DNA from: Triatoma infestans | Lineage: Eukaryota > Arthropoda > Insecta > Hemiptera > Reduviidae | NCBI GenBank assembly: GCA_011037195.1 | Contig: JAAEAF010006859.1 | Coordinates: 82,769-146,768 of the forward strand | DNA length: 64,000 nt | Direction: 5' to 3' | Part shown: piece by piece, positions 1-12,049 of the stretch | Layout: every line of letters begins with the position of its first letter | Numbering within the stretch: the stretch's first letter is position 1 | Made by a program: the position numbers and the translations under genes | The notes under the pieces: generated by a model | The model's input: the letters and a program-made list of their open reading frames with translations, nothing else | The model's database searches: none | What the model was told of the DNA's origin: nothing

Positions 1-14
1 TTGCATAATCAACT

Positions 15-605
15 ATGATAGCACTTTAGAGAAAAACATAATCCCGCCCCTCCCCTAAAAGTGCCCTTAAATGAATTTTCCCAGAGAAATATTTTAAATA
101 AAAGTTGTACATCTTTGTATGTGTAGTTTATATAAGAAGTTTCAAGACAATCGTCAAAGCCATTTTTGAGAAAACCGCGAAAATGTAAAAAAAAAAATCA
201 TTTAGAAAAGTGGTAAATGTTATGGTGGTGGTTGGTTCCGCAGAGCTGGAAAGCATCAGAGACATTTTCCGTGGTAGCCTGCTTCATTTTGTGGTCATTG
301 CCGGTTTCGGGCGTTCGCCCATCTTCAGGATGCGTTTGTCATACAGTGTGATAACAAAGACTTGCACAGAGCAAATTTAAAAAGACCAATCAGTGTATAA
401 ACTGAATTTGCTCTGTGCAAGTCTGTCTTATCACTATGCCTGACAAACGCGTCCTGAAAATGAGTAAACGCCCGAAACCGGTCGATGACAACAAATGAAG
501 CAGGCTACCACGGAAAATGTCTCTAATAAAATGGTAAAGTTTGTCACTTCCGGTCATCCAATTTTTTTAAACTCGTGAATGTCAACAACAAATTTAATGC
601 TTATT
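15..605 (+). repeat. R-family repeat copy, split by a fold-back element
   Basis: A copy of the commonest repeat in the window. Landmarks seen here and in other copies are a C-rich 'cccctaaaagtgcccttaa' block, 'aaataaaagttgta', a 'ttttgagaaaa' block and 'cacttccgg'. The copy is interrupted at about 222-538 by a hairpin element and resumes with the 'cacttccgg' block at about 547. Non-coding; no transposase seen. Confidence 0.6.
222..538. mobile_element. Fold-back element with hammerhead-like motifs in both arms
   Basis: Two roughly 140-bp inverted arms (about 243-390 and 400-530) surround a short centre, and the element sits inside an R-family copy. The left arm read on the minus strand (301-332) gives CATC, then core CTGAAGA, a stem GGGC-GAAC-GCCC, then GAAA and CCGG. 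Its cleavage-site side is damaged (CA where TC is expected). The right arm on the plus strand (449-488) gives CTGAAAA, a degenerate stem II, GAAA, palindromic ACCGGT, C and GATG. The arrangement matches a minimal hammerhead ribozyme with a palindromic stem III, known from Penelope-like retroelements. Both arms carry core damage, so self-cleavage is unlikely for this copy. The outer left end carries 'ggttccgcagagctgg', seen again at about 45,580 (inverted) and 56,965. Confidence 0.7.
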
Positions 606-635
606 AACATTATTTAGATGCAGAATTATTATCTA

Positions 636-1053
636 ATAAACTGAAATAGCACTTTTGAGGAAGCCGTAACCTCAACCCTTTCCCCAAAAGTACCCTAAAT
701 GAATTTTTCCGGAGGAATGTTTCAAATAAAAGTTGTAAGCACTTTGTATGTGTAATTGATGTATCAAGTTCCAAGAAAACGTTGGAATCAGTTTTGAGAA
801 AATCGCAGAAAAGAAAAAGAAAACGACTAAAGTGGTACTTCCGGTTGAGGAATAAACGGAAATCAAGTTTCAACTTTGTACGGTTTTTCGCTTTTGAGCT
901 ATGCTGTTCACATACATACACACACACACACCATTTTCTATAAACCACTTTTTTGGACCTCAAAACGGATATTTCCAGTGAAAACTCAATATCGAAAATT
1001 TGACACGATTATAATTCTGTCTCTTACTAGGAGTAAGAGAAAGTAAAAATTGG
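636..1053 (+). repeat. R-family repeat, nearly complete copy
   Basis: One of the best copies. In order it shows 'aatagcacttttgaggaag', a C-rich block, 'ttcaaataaaagttgtaa', 'ttttgagaaaatcgcag', 'tacttccggttgagg', an (AC)n run near 915, 'ggatatttccagtgaaaac', and a terminal short inverted repeat 'ctcttactaggagtaagag' followed by 'aaagtaaaa'. No coding capacity. The terminal hairpin and high copy number suggest a non-autonomous element of unknown class. Confidence 0.65.
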
Positions 1054-3209
1054 GGCCGGTTTAGATGGTGGTACCTAAATGGATTACCAAGTTTAACTTG
1101 CTGCATGTTTGAGATTTCACACGCACACATAGACCATTCACCAGAGATCATTTATTTCCTGTGAAATCTCAATTATTGTAAATTTAACATAATCGCAATA
1201 TTATTAGGAGTTCTCATGAAAGTAAAAATAACTAGCTTAATTTCTTTTTTATTGCTGTTGAAAGACAGAAGAGATTTGGGCCATCTCGTTAAGAAGTTTT
1301 TGGAAAGAATGGCTATGAAGTTACTATGATTATATACTACTATCTAGAAGATCTATCTCATGGCATCCTTGCGTGATTGAGATTGTACAATTTAAAAGTA
1401 CAAATGTAAGAATGTAAAGAAAATGTTTTTACTCGTGGAGAAAACTTTGGAAAACTAAAAAGAAGAAATGGAGTATATCACCGATAATGCTGGTTAACAG
1501 ACATTATTATCTGAATAAAGTATAATAAGTTGAGGAAAGAACTTATAAATAGATAAATAAGTAAAGGGGCTTTCAAACCAAGTACCACAGGCGGGCTGAT
1601 ATGTTTTTTTGGTTTTGGCAGTAATTTCGTCATTAAATAATTTTAGGAACAGTTTGAATGAAGCAGAGCTGAAATATTCTGTGTGTAGTGTAAAATCCAT
1701 GAATAGTAGTTGAAAACATCGATAGACCTTTAAAATGTGAGTGTTAGTAAATGGTGAGTTTAGTATTAGAAGGGGTAGTAAGTAGCCCCACTCGAATTTT
1801 CGTTTGAGGTAACATATTTAAGGTCATACATTTAAAGGTCTTCATATTAAGTAGAAATATCTAGTCTAAAAATAAACTATTACCTTTATTCTCAGTAATA
1901 ATAACCTAAAATAGATTTTCAATTTGTATATAATACAAACGTAGTCAAAGAATAAGCTATTAGCTTCTTTTTTTTTCTCAGTAATAATAAACTAAAATAG
2001 ATTTTTTAATTTGTATATAATAGAAAACTTAGTATTGTCTTCTATTGGTATTACTTGTTTCTCTTTTAGCTATAAGAGCAAATACATGTATTGAATTGTA
2101 AAAGCTTTCAAAAAAATTCGTATCCCTCTTCACTTTCCCTGCCTCCTGTCTTTCTCTGTGAGTGTATACTTCTGTAACAAAACGAAATGTCTGATCTGTA
2201 AATATATCACTGATCTAGGAATATTTCGGCGCCAAAATCTCTTGATATACTAACTATACATACAGAAACCTATCACTATTGTTTGAAACTTTTTGCGAGA
2301 CAAAAAGCATTTAAGGAAGTTTTTGGGAGAGGGGAGATTCTCAAAAAAGTCGTTATAAAACTTGAAACCCATTAAGTAACCCATTCATGTAAATTAAAGA
2401 GAACTAAACACTAAATATATGTTAGAACAGAATTAGTCGTTATATCCATATAAATCGCAATTAGAGAAAATTCTGTGAGTGTTTCACACCAGATTTATTT
2501 TTTTAATTATTATTATTATTATTAGTAAAATCATAAATTAAATCATACTTAGATAAATATTGCAGTGACTTATTTTCGACAACCAACAAAGATAGAGATT
2601 TCAAACTTTTTTTCATACTATTTCTAATTTTAAGATTTTACTAATTTTAGTTTGAATGAACTTTCTAAAGATGCTACAGTTACCAGTATGGTTAAATAGA
2701 GTATAATGCTTTAATTGCTTCATATGGAAGAAAATCATACTTCATAAATGGATATTTTACATAAAATATGTTTTCAGATATTTGTGCGAAAGTTGTGGCA
2801 TTAAATTTCAAATATAAAATTAGGTTGGTAGGTTGGGACTTGCTCCCTCACCTAGTCTATGTTTGAAAATATTTAACTTTATAATTGTATTAACAGGTGT
2901 ACAAGAAAGTCGAGTGAGTTTTTCAGGTCAGATTTTTTAGATAAAAAAAAATCACTGCTTACTTTTCCTTGGTATCAAGAACCTTGATAGAACAGCCCAA
3001 GAGGTCCAAGACTTGCTGGACGGCGATTGATTTTTGTTGGGGACACGGTAAGCTACTTAATTCTGGCCTTCGCTACCAAGGTTCCTATACTAACGCAGCC
3101 CCCCATTTTTTTCTCTCGAAGTTGGGTTAACACCGTTTTTTTACTACCCTCATGGGAATCGAATCTTAAATTATTGCATCAAAAAAGACCAACGTATGAG
3201 AACCCGTTT
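1054..3209. other. Intergenic, AT-rich, no gene seen
   Basis: No exon, RNA gene or complete element recognised. It includes an imperfect duplication (1,869-2,021) and an (ATT)n run near 2,505. Short open frames look random. Confidence 0.6.
1869..2021. repeat. Imperfect two-unit tandem duplication
   Basis: Two units share 'ctcagtaataataa', 'ctaaaatagattt' and 'aatttgtatataata', at about 1,869-1,933 and 1,948-2,021. The second has a longer T run. Non-coding. Confidence 0.6.
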
Positions 3210-3890
3210 AGTTGTAGTTGAAGAAATTATTGAGGGCGATCATAAAACAAAAAAATACTTTTACAAAGACAATACCCAACGTTTCGAACAAATTTATTGT
3301 CTTCTTCATTCTAAAGAAAAAATGGTGAAAAGTTTGTTTTGTTTATTGGACTTGAAAACTTTTACAAACTATGATAGTTAAAATTAACTGACAAAAAGTC
3401 CCTAATTTATATAAAACACTTTATTATACAATGTCGAGCTTTCGACCTGGGAGCCAGGTCATTTTCAAACACAACATAGTGCTTTGATATTATGAGATAT
3501 CTCATAATGAGATATAACCAATCAGTAAATGTAACCTGCCATGTTGTTGTGATCCTGTTGTGTTATCTTTGAAAAGGACCTAAGCTTCCTGGTCGAAAGC
3601 TCGAATTTTAATAAAATGTTTTATACAAATTAAGGACTTTTTGTCATTTAATTTTAACCATCATATTTTGTAAAAGTTTTTTTATATTTAAATTGAAAAA
3701 TCTTAAACATACCGAAAACTTAAAAAACAAAAACCAGCAAACTGGTTGATAGTTTTAAAATGTTGCTCACAAATCATCACAAATGAAGAAAGAAAATAAA
3801 TTTATTCGGAACGTTGGGTGTTATCTGAAAGTGTTTTATGACCCGCTCCTTGATAATTTCTTCAAACGTTATCAACAGCAGAGATAGATA
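3210..3890. mobile_element. Nested fold-back elements with hammerhead-like motifs
   Basis: The outer arms (about 3,215-3,330 and 3,781-3,880) are inverted copies sharing 'gaagaaattat', 'tcataaaac' and 'cccaacgtt'. The inner arms (about 3,370-3,470 and 3,555-3,660) share 'gactttttgtca', 'cgagctttcgacc' and flanks. The inner motif on the minus strand (3,435-3,469) has a perfect 7-bp stem GACCTGG/CCAGGTC with loop CTC, then GAAA and palindromic AGCT-C; its first core box is TTGAAAA instead of CTGANGA. The outer motif reads AATGAAGA, a variable stem, then GAAACGTTG on the minus strand near 3,277-3,325, and GGAACGTTG on the plus strand near 3,806. Both look like degraded hammerheads of two subfamilies. 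One element probably inserted into the other. Confidence 0.6.
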
Positions 3891-5452
3891 GCTTTATCTG
3901 AAAATTTTAGTATCGTTTTTATCTGAAAATAGAGGTAAAAAATTCTATAATGGAGTTTTTTTTAATTTGATACCATCAAAGTACTTTATTTAAATGACAG
4001 CATTAAACTTTTACGAAACAACCATTACCTATGGATTATTAACAGAGTAGCAATATTACTATATTAAATTTAATTAAGAACAAGATAAAAAGTAGTTCGC
4101 ATTTTTGTGAAATAAAAAAATTATAAAAAAAAAGAAATGTAAGAGATAAATGAAAGGTGGAGCGATAACGTAGGAAGATGTATGTATATAGAGTGGGTGT
4201 CCGTGACACAATCCTCTCATCACCTTAACTGAACAGCTGTTCACCCATGATTGACACGAACTGCCTCTCTCCCACTGTGTGTGTGTGAACTGCATCACAA
4301 TGTAATAATAGTTTTAACAAACAATAGAGCATTTTTTTTTTTTTTAACTACTATTATTTCCACAATTTCATCACTTTATAGCATCATAAAGATAAAATAT
4401 TTGTTTAAACTTGAAATACTGACAAAATGAAAACAATGGTTCGCTGTTTATATCATTTCATTGTAAAAACTTGAATGGCAGTCATAATTGATTGAGTGAA
4501 AGTGTTGCCTTGTTTTTATTATAGCAATTAAAAGGAATGAGCAAAATATTGTTTGCAACATTTTTTACTTTCTTTTACTGGTTTAATCGTGCCGAAATTG
4601 AAATTTCATCAGAAATACTTGTTTTGTGGTTCCCCCGAGAAACAGAAAAAAAAATGTAGTTAGCAACTAATCTGATATGTTTGTGTGTGTGAACACAATA
4701 TCTCAGAAAAGGAAAGGTTGCAGGACATTCAAAATTCATATTCCGTTTAGTTACCACTACGATTCTACCACCTAGGTAAAATAATAGCTAGGATTCCAAA
4801 TTTGAAGAAAATCGATTAACCAGGAGTACGAATATATAAAATAAATTTTACGAGTTTTTGGGTAATTTTCTTTAAAGTTGGAATGCTCACGGCACACATA
4901 AAAAAACTATCATTTTTATTTAACACATTTATCTTAACACTGTGGGGGAGTTCTGGGGATTTATAAGAGTCTTAAATTTATACTGCTGTAACAATTTAAT
5001 AGCTCAAGGGGATTCTATTTATAGCAAAAGCTGTAAAGCTGTAATTTAGTGTGAAACCTCTTACGAATTTCGTGTGCTGCTGTTAATGCAATTACATAAA
5101 AAAAATGACAATTTTCAAATCTTGTACATAGTACTCCCCTTAGATTACACTGTAATCCAGAAGAGAGCGCTAATAATAGTGAACCAATTTTATTTAATTT
5201 CAAATTTAAGGCCCCAAATTTCGCAGAATCCATAAAATCCTTATACTACGTATATTACTTTACTACAACTAGACATTTCATTCTATTTTTGAAGGGAATA
5301 AGTGAAATGTTTACAAGTCTATAGATTTTTGAAGTCAGTGTTATATATGCTTTTTATTTTGAAACGAATAAATGCTTGGAGTTGATTCCAAAACTAAATA
5401 GGCAAAACTCCGATCTGAAACACTCATACCACTTTCTCATATTGCAATTTAC
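3891..5452. other. Intergenic, no gene seen
   Basis: AT-rich sequence with poly(T) runs and short frames only. Weak R-family resemblance occurs around 4,800-5,240 ('tccaaatttgaagaaaatcg'). No convincing exon. Confidence 0.55.
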
Positions 5453-5683
5453 TTTTTTTTTTAATTTAAGGCGCGTCAACATCATGGTCATTGGCGCCCG
5501 GAGCCTTCTCAGGGCACTGCCGGCCTCCGGACAGTGTTCTCTCGTTACAGATATCACTATCCATCACCGGACAGTGAGCTGTAGAGGCTCGAAGAAAGAA
5601 CAAATCTAAGGGTAGCACAGCTGGATTCGAACCCGGGTCCTCCGCGTGGGAGTCCAGTACGCTAACCACTTAGCTATTCCCTT
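5453..5683 (-). mobile_element. tRNA-derived SINE, full-length copy with target duplication
   Basis: Read on the minus strand, it begins with a tRNA-like head: A box TAGCTAAGTGG (5,666-5,676) and a perfect B box GGTTCGAATCC (5,623-5,633). A body follows with 'gtgatggatagtgat' and 'ggcgccaatgacc', and it ends in 'gcgccttaaatt' plus poly(A). The flanks share 'attgcaatt', a likely 9-10 bp target-site duplication. The same family recurs near 7,500, 14,335, 57,633 and 60,039, with degenerate pieces near 20,000. Confidence 0.9.
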
Positions 5684-6251
5684 ATTGCAATTATTATTAT
5701 TATTTTTTTAAGCGCACCAGCTGCGATAGCTATTAGCGTATATAATACATTCTGACTATATTCCAAGACTTTCTTTATATCCCTGAAGTCTTTGCCACTG
5801 GTGTACCCACCTATCTATTGCTTACATTATCATCTTTCTTCACTTCTGATCCATTCACCAACTCACTCATCCTCATCTGCAAATATACAACCCAAACAAC
5901 CTCGCCTCAAACGACAATCCAGTGAACACATACAACGAACATTCACTCGCCATACACCCACCCATATACAATTGGGAAGCAGAGCACTCAGTATTCTTCC
6001 TCTTCCAAACGACTCACGCCCACCAAACACATTCTAAAAACCTTATCCGTATACACATAATTGTGAATCTCTTATTTACAGTCAATGGGTCTTCAAAAAA
6101 TGACTGCGCATCATATCCATATAGAAGAATTAAATATAATGAAAAAGTCTAATATATCTGATATATTCGATAATATTCTTCATCACATTCAAATCTCCCT
6201 TGAATAACACCTCAATTGAAGATGTTATATTAAATCTTTTCCGACAAACAA

Positions 6252-6692
6252 TCAGCCTAATACAGTCTTCCATACATGGAGAACAGTTAAAATTGAGGCA
6301 TAACACTGGCGGCACATTGGTTTATTTTTTCCTAACAGTAGGTGAGAATGAGTTATTCTAGTATGGCTTATAGCCAGCCTTGTGAGGATTATTATTTCTT
6401 GCCTAGAAAAGGTTTCCATATTAAGCAATTTAAGGTCTGGCCTCATTGATTTCAACTGTGTGTCTGTACACAACCACATTATCTTCCAATTCTCTAAAAT
6501 CTCTGCCTTTACAGTACTTATTAGATCATCAATTCTTATTTCCAGATTGCATATACAGCTTCTTCTATTCTGTGCTTCTTCGGCCATTTTGTCTGCAGCT
6601 TCATTACCCTTAATTCCCATGTGACCAGGAATCCACATAATAGTAATTTCACATCGTTCACTTAATGTATTATATGCATTATTATTATTCAA
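6252..6692 (-). pseudogene. LINE fragment, RNase H end of a Jockey/I-type ORF2
   Basis: The minus-strand frame contains WIPGHMGIKGNEAADKMAEE, the C-terminal RNase H motif typical of Jockey/I-group non-LTR retrotransposons. It continues with 'LTRLAISHTRITHSHLL' and a Cys pair (CRQC), as expected after the RNase H domain. Reverse transcriptase and endonuclease are absent, so the piece is a dead fragment. It abuts a second LINE 3' end at 6,684-7,130 in the same orientation, which appears inserted at an ATT-rich site at its upstream edge. Confidence 0.8.
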
Positions 6693-7130
6693 GAAAGGGG
6701 AGGGCGAAACCCTACGCTATCCAAAGCCTCCCTGGGCCCATATAGCTACCCCTAAAGAATAACAACTACTGGATCTGGAACAAAAGTCCAGGCCCAGGTT
6801 TTACGCATCTAAGTTTTATTATGAATCGAACAAATCGGATCAAAACCTTAAAAGGACATAGCTTAAGATCATCTACCGATATCCTATTCCAGCCGAAGCT
6901 CGTAACCCTAATCTCCTCACAGCCCAAACAATCCGTCATCAAATGCATGGCTGTTTCCTCCTTCGTCTCACAAACTCTACAAAAGGGGTCAGGCATGAGT
7001 CCCATTGTATAGAGATGTCTCCTTAAGTCACAATGCCCAGTGAGGAATCCACCAAATGCCTGAGAGAGGTCCGTGAAAGACATCGGATGCCGCTACTCAA
7101 AGCTCCGTCCGGACCCCCAATGAGCATCTT
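6684..7130 (-). mobile_element. 5'-truncated second LINE, 3' end with (AAT)n tail
   Basis: The minus-strand frame 7,083-6,766 includes GFLTGHCDLRRHLYTMGL and CRVCETKEETAMHLMTDC, a CxxC...H...C pattern found at the C-terminus of I/LOA-like LINE ORF2 proteins. The 3' untranslated part (about 6,684-6,770) contains 'ccctacgctatccaaagcc' and 'gggcccatatagctacccc' on the plus strand and ends in an (AAT)n tail. The same 3' segment recurs at 17,178-17,320 and, degraded, at 57,410-57,475. No intact reading frame upstream. Confidence 0.75.
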
Positions 7131-7499
7131 AGACTGTCGACAATCCACTCACTCATCCATATATTATTGGAGTTAATAAAATAATGATAAAAATTGACAA
7201 ATTTTCTTACACGGACCTACTCAAGGCAGGTAGCTAGTTGAAATTACAGTGTTGTCCAGAAGACAGCGCCAATAATATTAAATTAACTCACTTAAAATCT
7301 TCCTCAGAACTCCCCAAAAATCAACTTTTCAGGAGTAAAGTAATAAATTTATATCTCTGCAATAATTATTCTAACTTTATGGTAAATCCTTGTACCTATT
7401 CCCAAAAAATCCAAAAATCTGAAAAACCAATTCTCTAAAGTCGTAGTTTCGGTTATCCGCTTATAGCGACGCTTCAAATCAATCTTAATATTAAATAGG

Positions 7500-7670
7500 T
7501 GCTAAGAAAGGGTTGTCTCAAGATTTCAGGTTCGAATCCAGCCATTCTGACCTGAGATTTTCTTTTTCTAGGAGTCTCTAAACAGCTCACTGCATGATGA
7601 TGGGTAGTGTTGTCTTTAGCTAAAGAACACTACTCGGAGGACGCCAGTGCACGGAGAAGGCTCCGCGGAC
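7500..7670 (+). mobile_element. Degenerate SINE copy, plus orientation
   Basis: A perfect B box GGTTCGAATCC lies at 7,529-7,539. The SINE body follows ('gagtctctaaacagctcac', 'ggcagtgttgtc'-like, 'ggagaaggctccg'). The head is eroded and the 3' tail is lost. Confidence 0.75.
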
Positions 7671-7689
7671 ACAATGGATCTTTTCATTA

Positions 7690-8052
7690 TACTGAACTGT
7701 TCCCCAAGAAGCCCCCATAAATTAATTTTTCTGGAAAAATGTTACAAATAAAAGTGATAGGCATTATTGTTTAGATAGTTACGAAGTTTAGAGAAAATCG
7801 TGAAAAAGTCGGTGGAAAAAAAAACATTCAGTAAAGTTACACTTCCGGTTTACGGAGTTTGAAGAAATCTTTGTGTCAGATACAGTCAATCGAATATCAA
7901 GTTCGAGCTTACTCACACAGACCATTTGCTGAAAAAAAATAAACATTTTTTTCATACCTCAAAACATGTATCTCTGATGGCAACTCAATTTTAAAAATTT
8001 AACACAATAGCAATTCTTTCACTTACCAGCAGCCGTAAGAGAAAAAAAAAAA
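7690..8052 (+). repeat. R-family repeat copy
   Basis: Shows 'aatgttacaaataaaagtg', 'agaaaatcgtgaaaaag', 'tacacttccggttt', 'acctcaaaacatgtat' and terminal 'cttaccagcagccgtaagag'. Confidence 0.6.
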
Positions 8053-9061
8053 AACCTTCAATTTTATTACAAAATAGCCTATTGATATATTTTTTTAATT
8101 ACAAAATAATATGTAATTGAAATAATAATAAAGAATGAGTAATGCCGGGTTTTAATCGCTGATTAAATAAGAGGTTCCTTGAAAAAAGGTGGATTAATGT
8201 GCGTGGTTAGAAAATATTTATAAGAGAGGGGTCGCCGGACAAATTGCACCTAATCTGGCCAACACTGGAAGGCCGCACGATATCCCCCTTGTTTGACATA
8301 TATGGTTTGTGATAAGTATGAGTCATCAAATCTCCTTGTATCACATGTTCTACTACACATTAGTGATTATCTTATCAGTCATTATTATTTTTTTTTCTTG
8401 ATAAGAATAAAGTTTTAGTTTTCTTTTGTTTTGTTGTTTTTGTTTTTTTAAAAAAAACATTATTTTTTTATGTTATGCTTTAATTTATTTATCGATATAA
8501 TTTGTATTATAGTCCATGACATACTGCCCTCGACCTACTAACTAACTATACTCAGTAATTCTCCTTCAAAAGCGTTCAATAATATCTAAAGACTAAAAAG
8601 AAACAAAAACTTTAAAGTATTTTTTTCCCAAATAACTATTGTATTTCTTATACAGTTGTTTACTATTCTCACCACCAAAACTATGTAGCCTTCTTGAAAT
8701 TCTATTGAAAAATAAAATTTGAGAAGTAGGAAGTTGATTGATTGCTATGAAACAAGGAACTGTAAAGTAATGAGAGAATTGCCAACAGGAAAACCTTGGA
8801 GATGGTTGACATACATAATTTTATTTAAACAAAAAAAAGTAAAAAAAGAACCTGTTATGTGAAACCGTCGCACGACTTTAACTTATTAAGTTAATAAAAT
8901 TATAAAAATCGATAAATTCTCTAAGAACTTGGAATTTTTACACAAATTATGTAGTAGCTGAATGTGATTACATTGTAGTAATGCTTTAAGGTTTATTATT
9001 ATTTTATAAAGTAGAACCATACATTATACTGAAGTAGTATATCAGAGGAAATGTATATTTT

Positions 9062-9463
9062 AATGTTGCTGCCCCCTTCCGGAGCTTCTCCAAAAAATCG
9101 TTTCCAGGAAATGATATCAAATAAAAATATACAAACATTGTATAAAAGTATGATAAGTTAAAGAAAATCATTGGTACCATTTTCGCGATAATATCGCGGA
9201 AAATTGGGAGGGGAGGGGGAATCAGTAAAGTCACAGCTCCGGTTATGGATCTTGATCGTAATTTTTCGAGTTAGATTTACTTGTGATAATTAAACGAAAC
9301 AGCATTTTCAAACTTCCTACGGTTTTTGTGATATTTTGCAAAACACTCACTCAATTAGCTTAAAAAAAAAATTCAAAGTATGTTTTTCCGCTGAAAAATC
9401 AATTCCGAAAATTTGATGCGATTGCGGATACTTCCTCTTTACAGCAGTACGAGAAAGTAAAAA
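9062..9463 (+). repeat. R-family repeat copy
   Basis: Shows a 'gcccccttccggagcttc' block, 'atatcaaataaaaatat', 'tcacagctccggttatgg', 'ttccgctgaaaaatcaatt' and terminal 'cagcagtacgagaaagtaaa'. Confidence 0.6.
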
Positions 9464-12049
9464 AGTCCTTCTGAAAAACAATTGTATACCTATCTGTTTA
9501 TTGTACCAATGCTGATATATGCCAGATATTGCTGATTGATTGAAATAAATAGACTGAGGTTTATATCAGTTCGTGATTAAAATTAATAACTAGCAAAGGA
9601 TTTAAAAACCACTTTTATTCTGAGAATTAGCTGATTGAGATAAATGTCTGTCCTTTAGTAGTTAGTTGTGTCAAAGCTATCAGAAAAATGCAAAAAACCA
9701 AACTTACAAAAGATACAAGTAAAAATATATTAGAAGCTCTCCATATTGAAGACTATTCAATTATTGTGATTTTACTTTCGTCTTGATCACAGTAAAAACA
9801 ACCTTGTTAACTGGTAAATTGTAAAATGTACATTTTCATCAACAACAAATGCAATAATCAAATAAAATTGGTTTCAATATATTAAAAAAAATGATATTCA
9901 TGTAGAAGTTGACTTAATGTTTTATATAAAGTATTTAATTGCGGGGAATCCTACTTATTCGACTGTAATTCCAACCGGTCAGTTTATATAGAAGTTAAGA
10001 AAATATTTCCGCTCGTTCTTGAAAAATATGACTCATAAAATGTAAAGACTGTTTTTTAAAGAATGTAAAGATATCATGTAAAAAAAAAAAAATGTACAGT
10101 TTACTCATTTATTATATTTCGATTGGTTTACCCCATGTCCGTTGGTAATAAAAATTTGTATTTTAGTATAGCTGGAAATATTTTAGGAATGTTAAAATAT
10201 GGAGGTTAGAGTTAGATTATAAAGGAATAGTGCTATAAGGCCAGATATTCTAGGACCTAAAGGTTCTTTTCTGGCTCCCTTGTGTTGTATTTTACTAATG
10301 TTTTGTTTATGAAAAAATTATTCTTATTCAAAACCATAGAACATATAAGCTTTGTTATATTTAAGATATCTCTCTCAGACATAGAGATATCGAAAAATTA
10401 TTCTGAATGTTTGGTCCTTTCATCTTTTGTTCAATATTAAAAACAATTGTGGTAAACAAAACAAACAAAAATGACTGAAATATCCAAGCTTTTTAAAAAA
10501 AAACAGCTCTATTATTTTTAGTATGTTTCAATTTGAATTGTATTTATTTAGTATATAAATGTTTGATAGGACTTACTGCATATCGTGAGCGGGTAGTGCA
10601 GTGCAAGGGGCGATGAGTGCGTGTTGGCTAGTCCAGTGTCTCACGTGTACTGGCCAACCGTCACTTTACTACCTGCTTGATACCACCAGTATGCTCTCCT
10701 ACTGTTCTCTCTTTTTTTTAAAAAAAAAACATCTTCTATCCATTAATAAGATACTATTACATCCCCTCTTATTATCTATTTCACTCCCCACTCTAACCTA
10801 CCAATATTTTCGTAATAGAATTGTATTTAAATCAAACAACAAGACTGACAGCCACCAGTTATCGTTGAAATTGAACAAAACAAACAATTGTGCAACAAGT
10901 TAAAAGATTTTTATACACATTATAAACACAATGCCCCTATTTCAATTTGTTTGTCAGTTTTGTTTATTGTTTTTTGTTTTTTTTTTCTACTATTATGAAA
11001 TAGGATGTTTTGTGTCAAAAGTGTTTTGCTTAAGTAGATGTTTTTTTTTTTAATGCATCTTTTACTTATTGGTAAGAAATTGGTAGCATTTTTATCTTAT
11101 TGCCGTTGATTCTTCTTCTGCAGCAGTTTCTGAACATTATTCTCAGTCCTTAGTCATTCCATCTGTGATAGAATTTCATATCAACCTGAGAATGTGAATC
11201 ACTCACATACCTTTCTTTTATTCCAATTCTATACTTCCAATTGTCTTATCTTAATAAACTTGGTGTACTTTTGAGGAATGCTCATCAACATATCTGACAT
11301 AGAACACCTTAAAAACCATATTCTCTAGAAGAAATGTTTCAAATAAAAGAAAAAGATCTTCATAAAATAATAGATACATTAAAACTTTTATTTACTTTTT
11401 TGTTTTCTCTTATTGTTGGTGAGATGAAATATTGCGATCGTCAAAAATTTGCATTATCGTATCACCGGAAATGCACATACAAGTGCATTATCTAAGATCG
11501 TAAAAGTGGTTTTTAAAGATTAGTGTGTTTTTTTCCTAGTTTTCCCCTTGAAAGTAACCCTTCGTAGGGGAAGTTTATTTTCCTTGTGCTCCATATAATA
11601 TTACATGTGTTATAGATTTATAGAATTATCAACATACAAATATATAGAAATACTGGAATACATAGTGATGGTAGAAAATGTAAAGTTCAAACTTCCAGTA
11701 ACTACAGAAAATAAATTAAAGTAAATAAACAAATAAATAAGTGTAAAATCGGTTTACCGGAAGTGCGATTTTACAGAATAGATTTTTTATTTCTTTTTAG
11801 ACATTTTTCGATAACAATTGTAACGATTGTTGCATAGATATAATAAACCTATAAATTTTATTTGAAACATTTTTGTGTTCTGTCAGTTTAAAATTAAATT
11901 TGCACAAGCTTTCTGCGTTTTGCTATAGAGCGCTCCACATAAGGCAGCTCAGATATACAATTAAGATCCCCTCCAATGTTATTATGGCCAGCCCAACTAA
12001 ACTTTGTAACGCTGCAATTGTAATGAATATTTCTTGATTAAATTGTAAT
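9464..12049. other. Intergenic, fragmentary repeats, no gene seen
   Basis: Pieces of the R family appear near 11,265-11,510 and 11,740-11,880 ('ggtttaccggaagtgcgat'). No exon recognised. A 100-codon open frame near 10,601 has low-complexity composition and no recognisable domain. Confidence 0.5.

Noticed and set aside
5610..5683. tRNA gene
   Set aside because: A and B boxes belong to the repeated SINE head, with no clean cloverleaf and a SINE body attached; the same applies at 14,335, 57,633 and 60,039.
10601..10903. 100-codon open frame
   Set aside because: Low-complexity Ser/Leu/Asn composition, no family resemblance.
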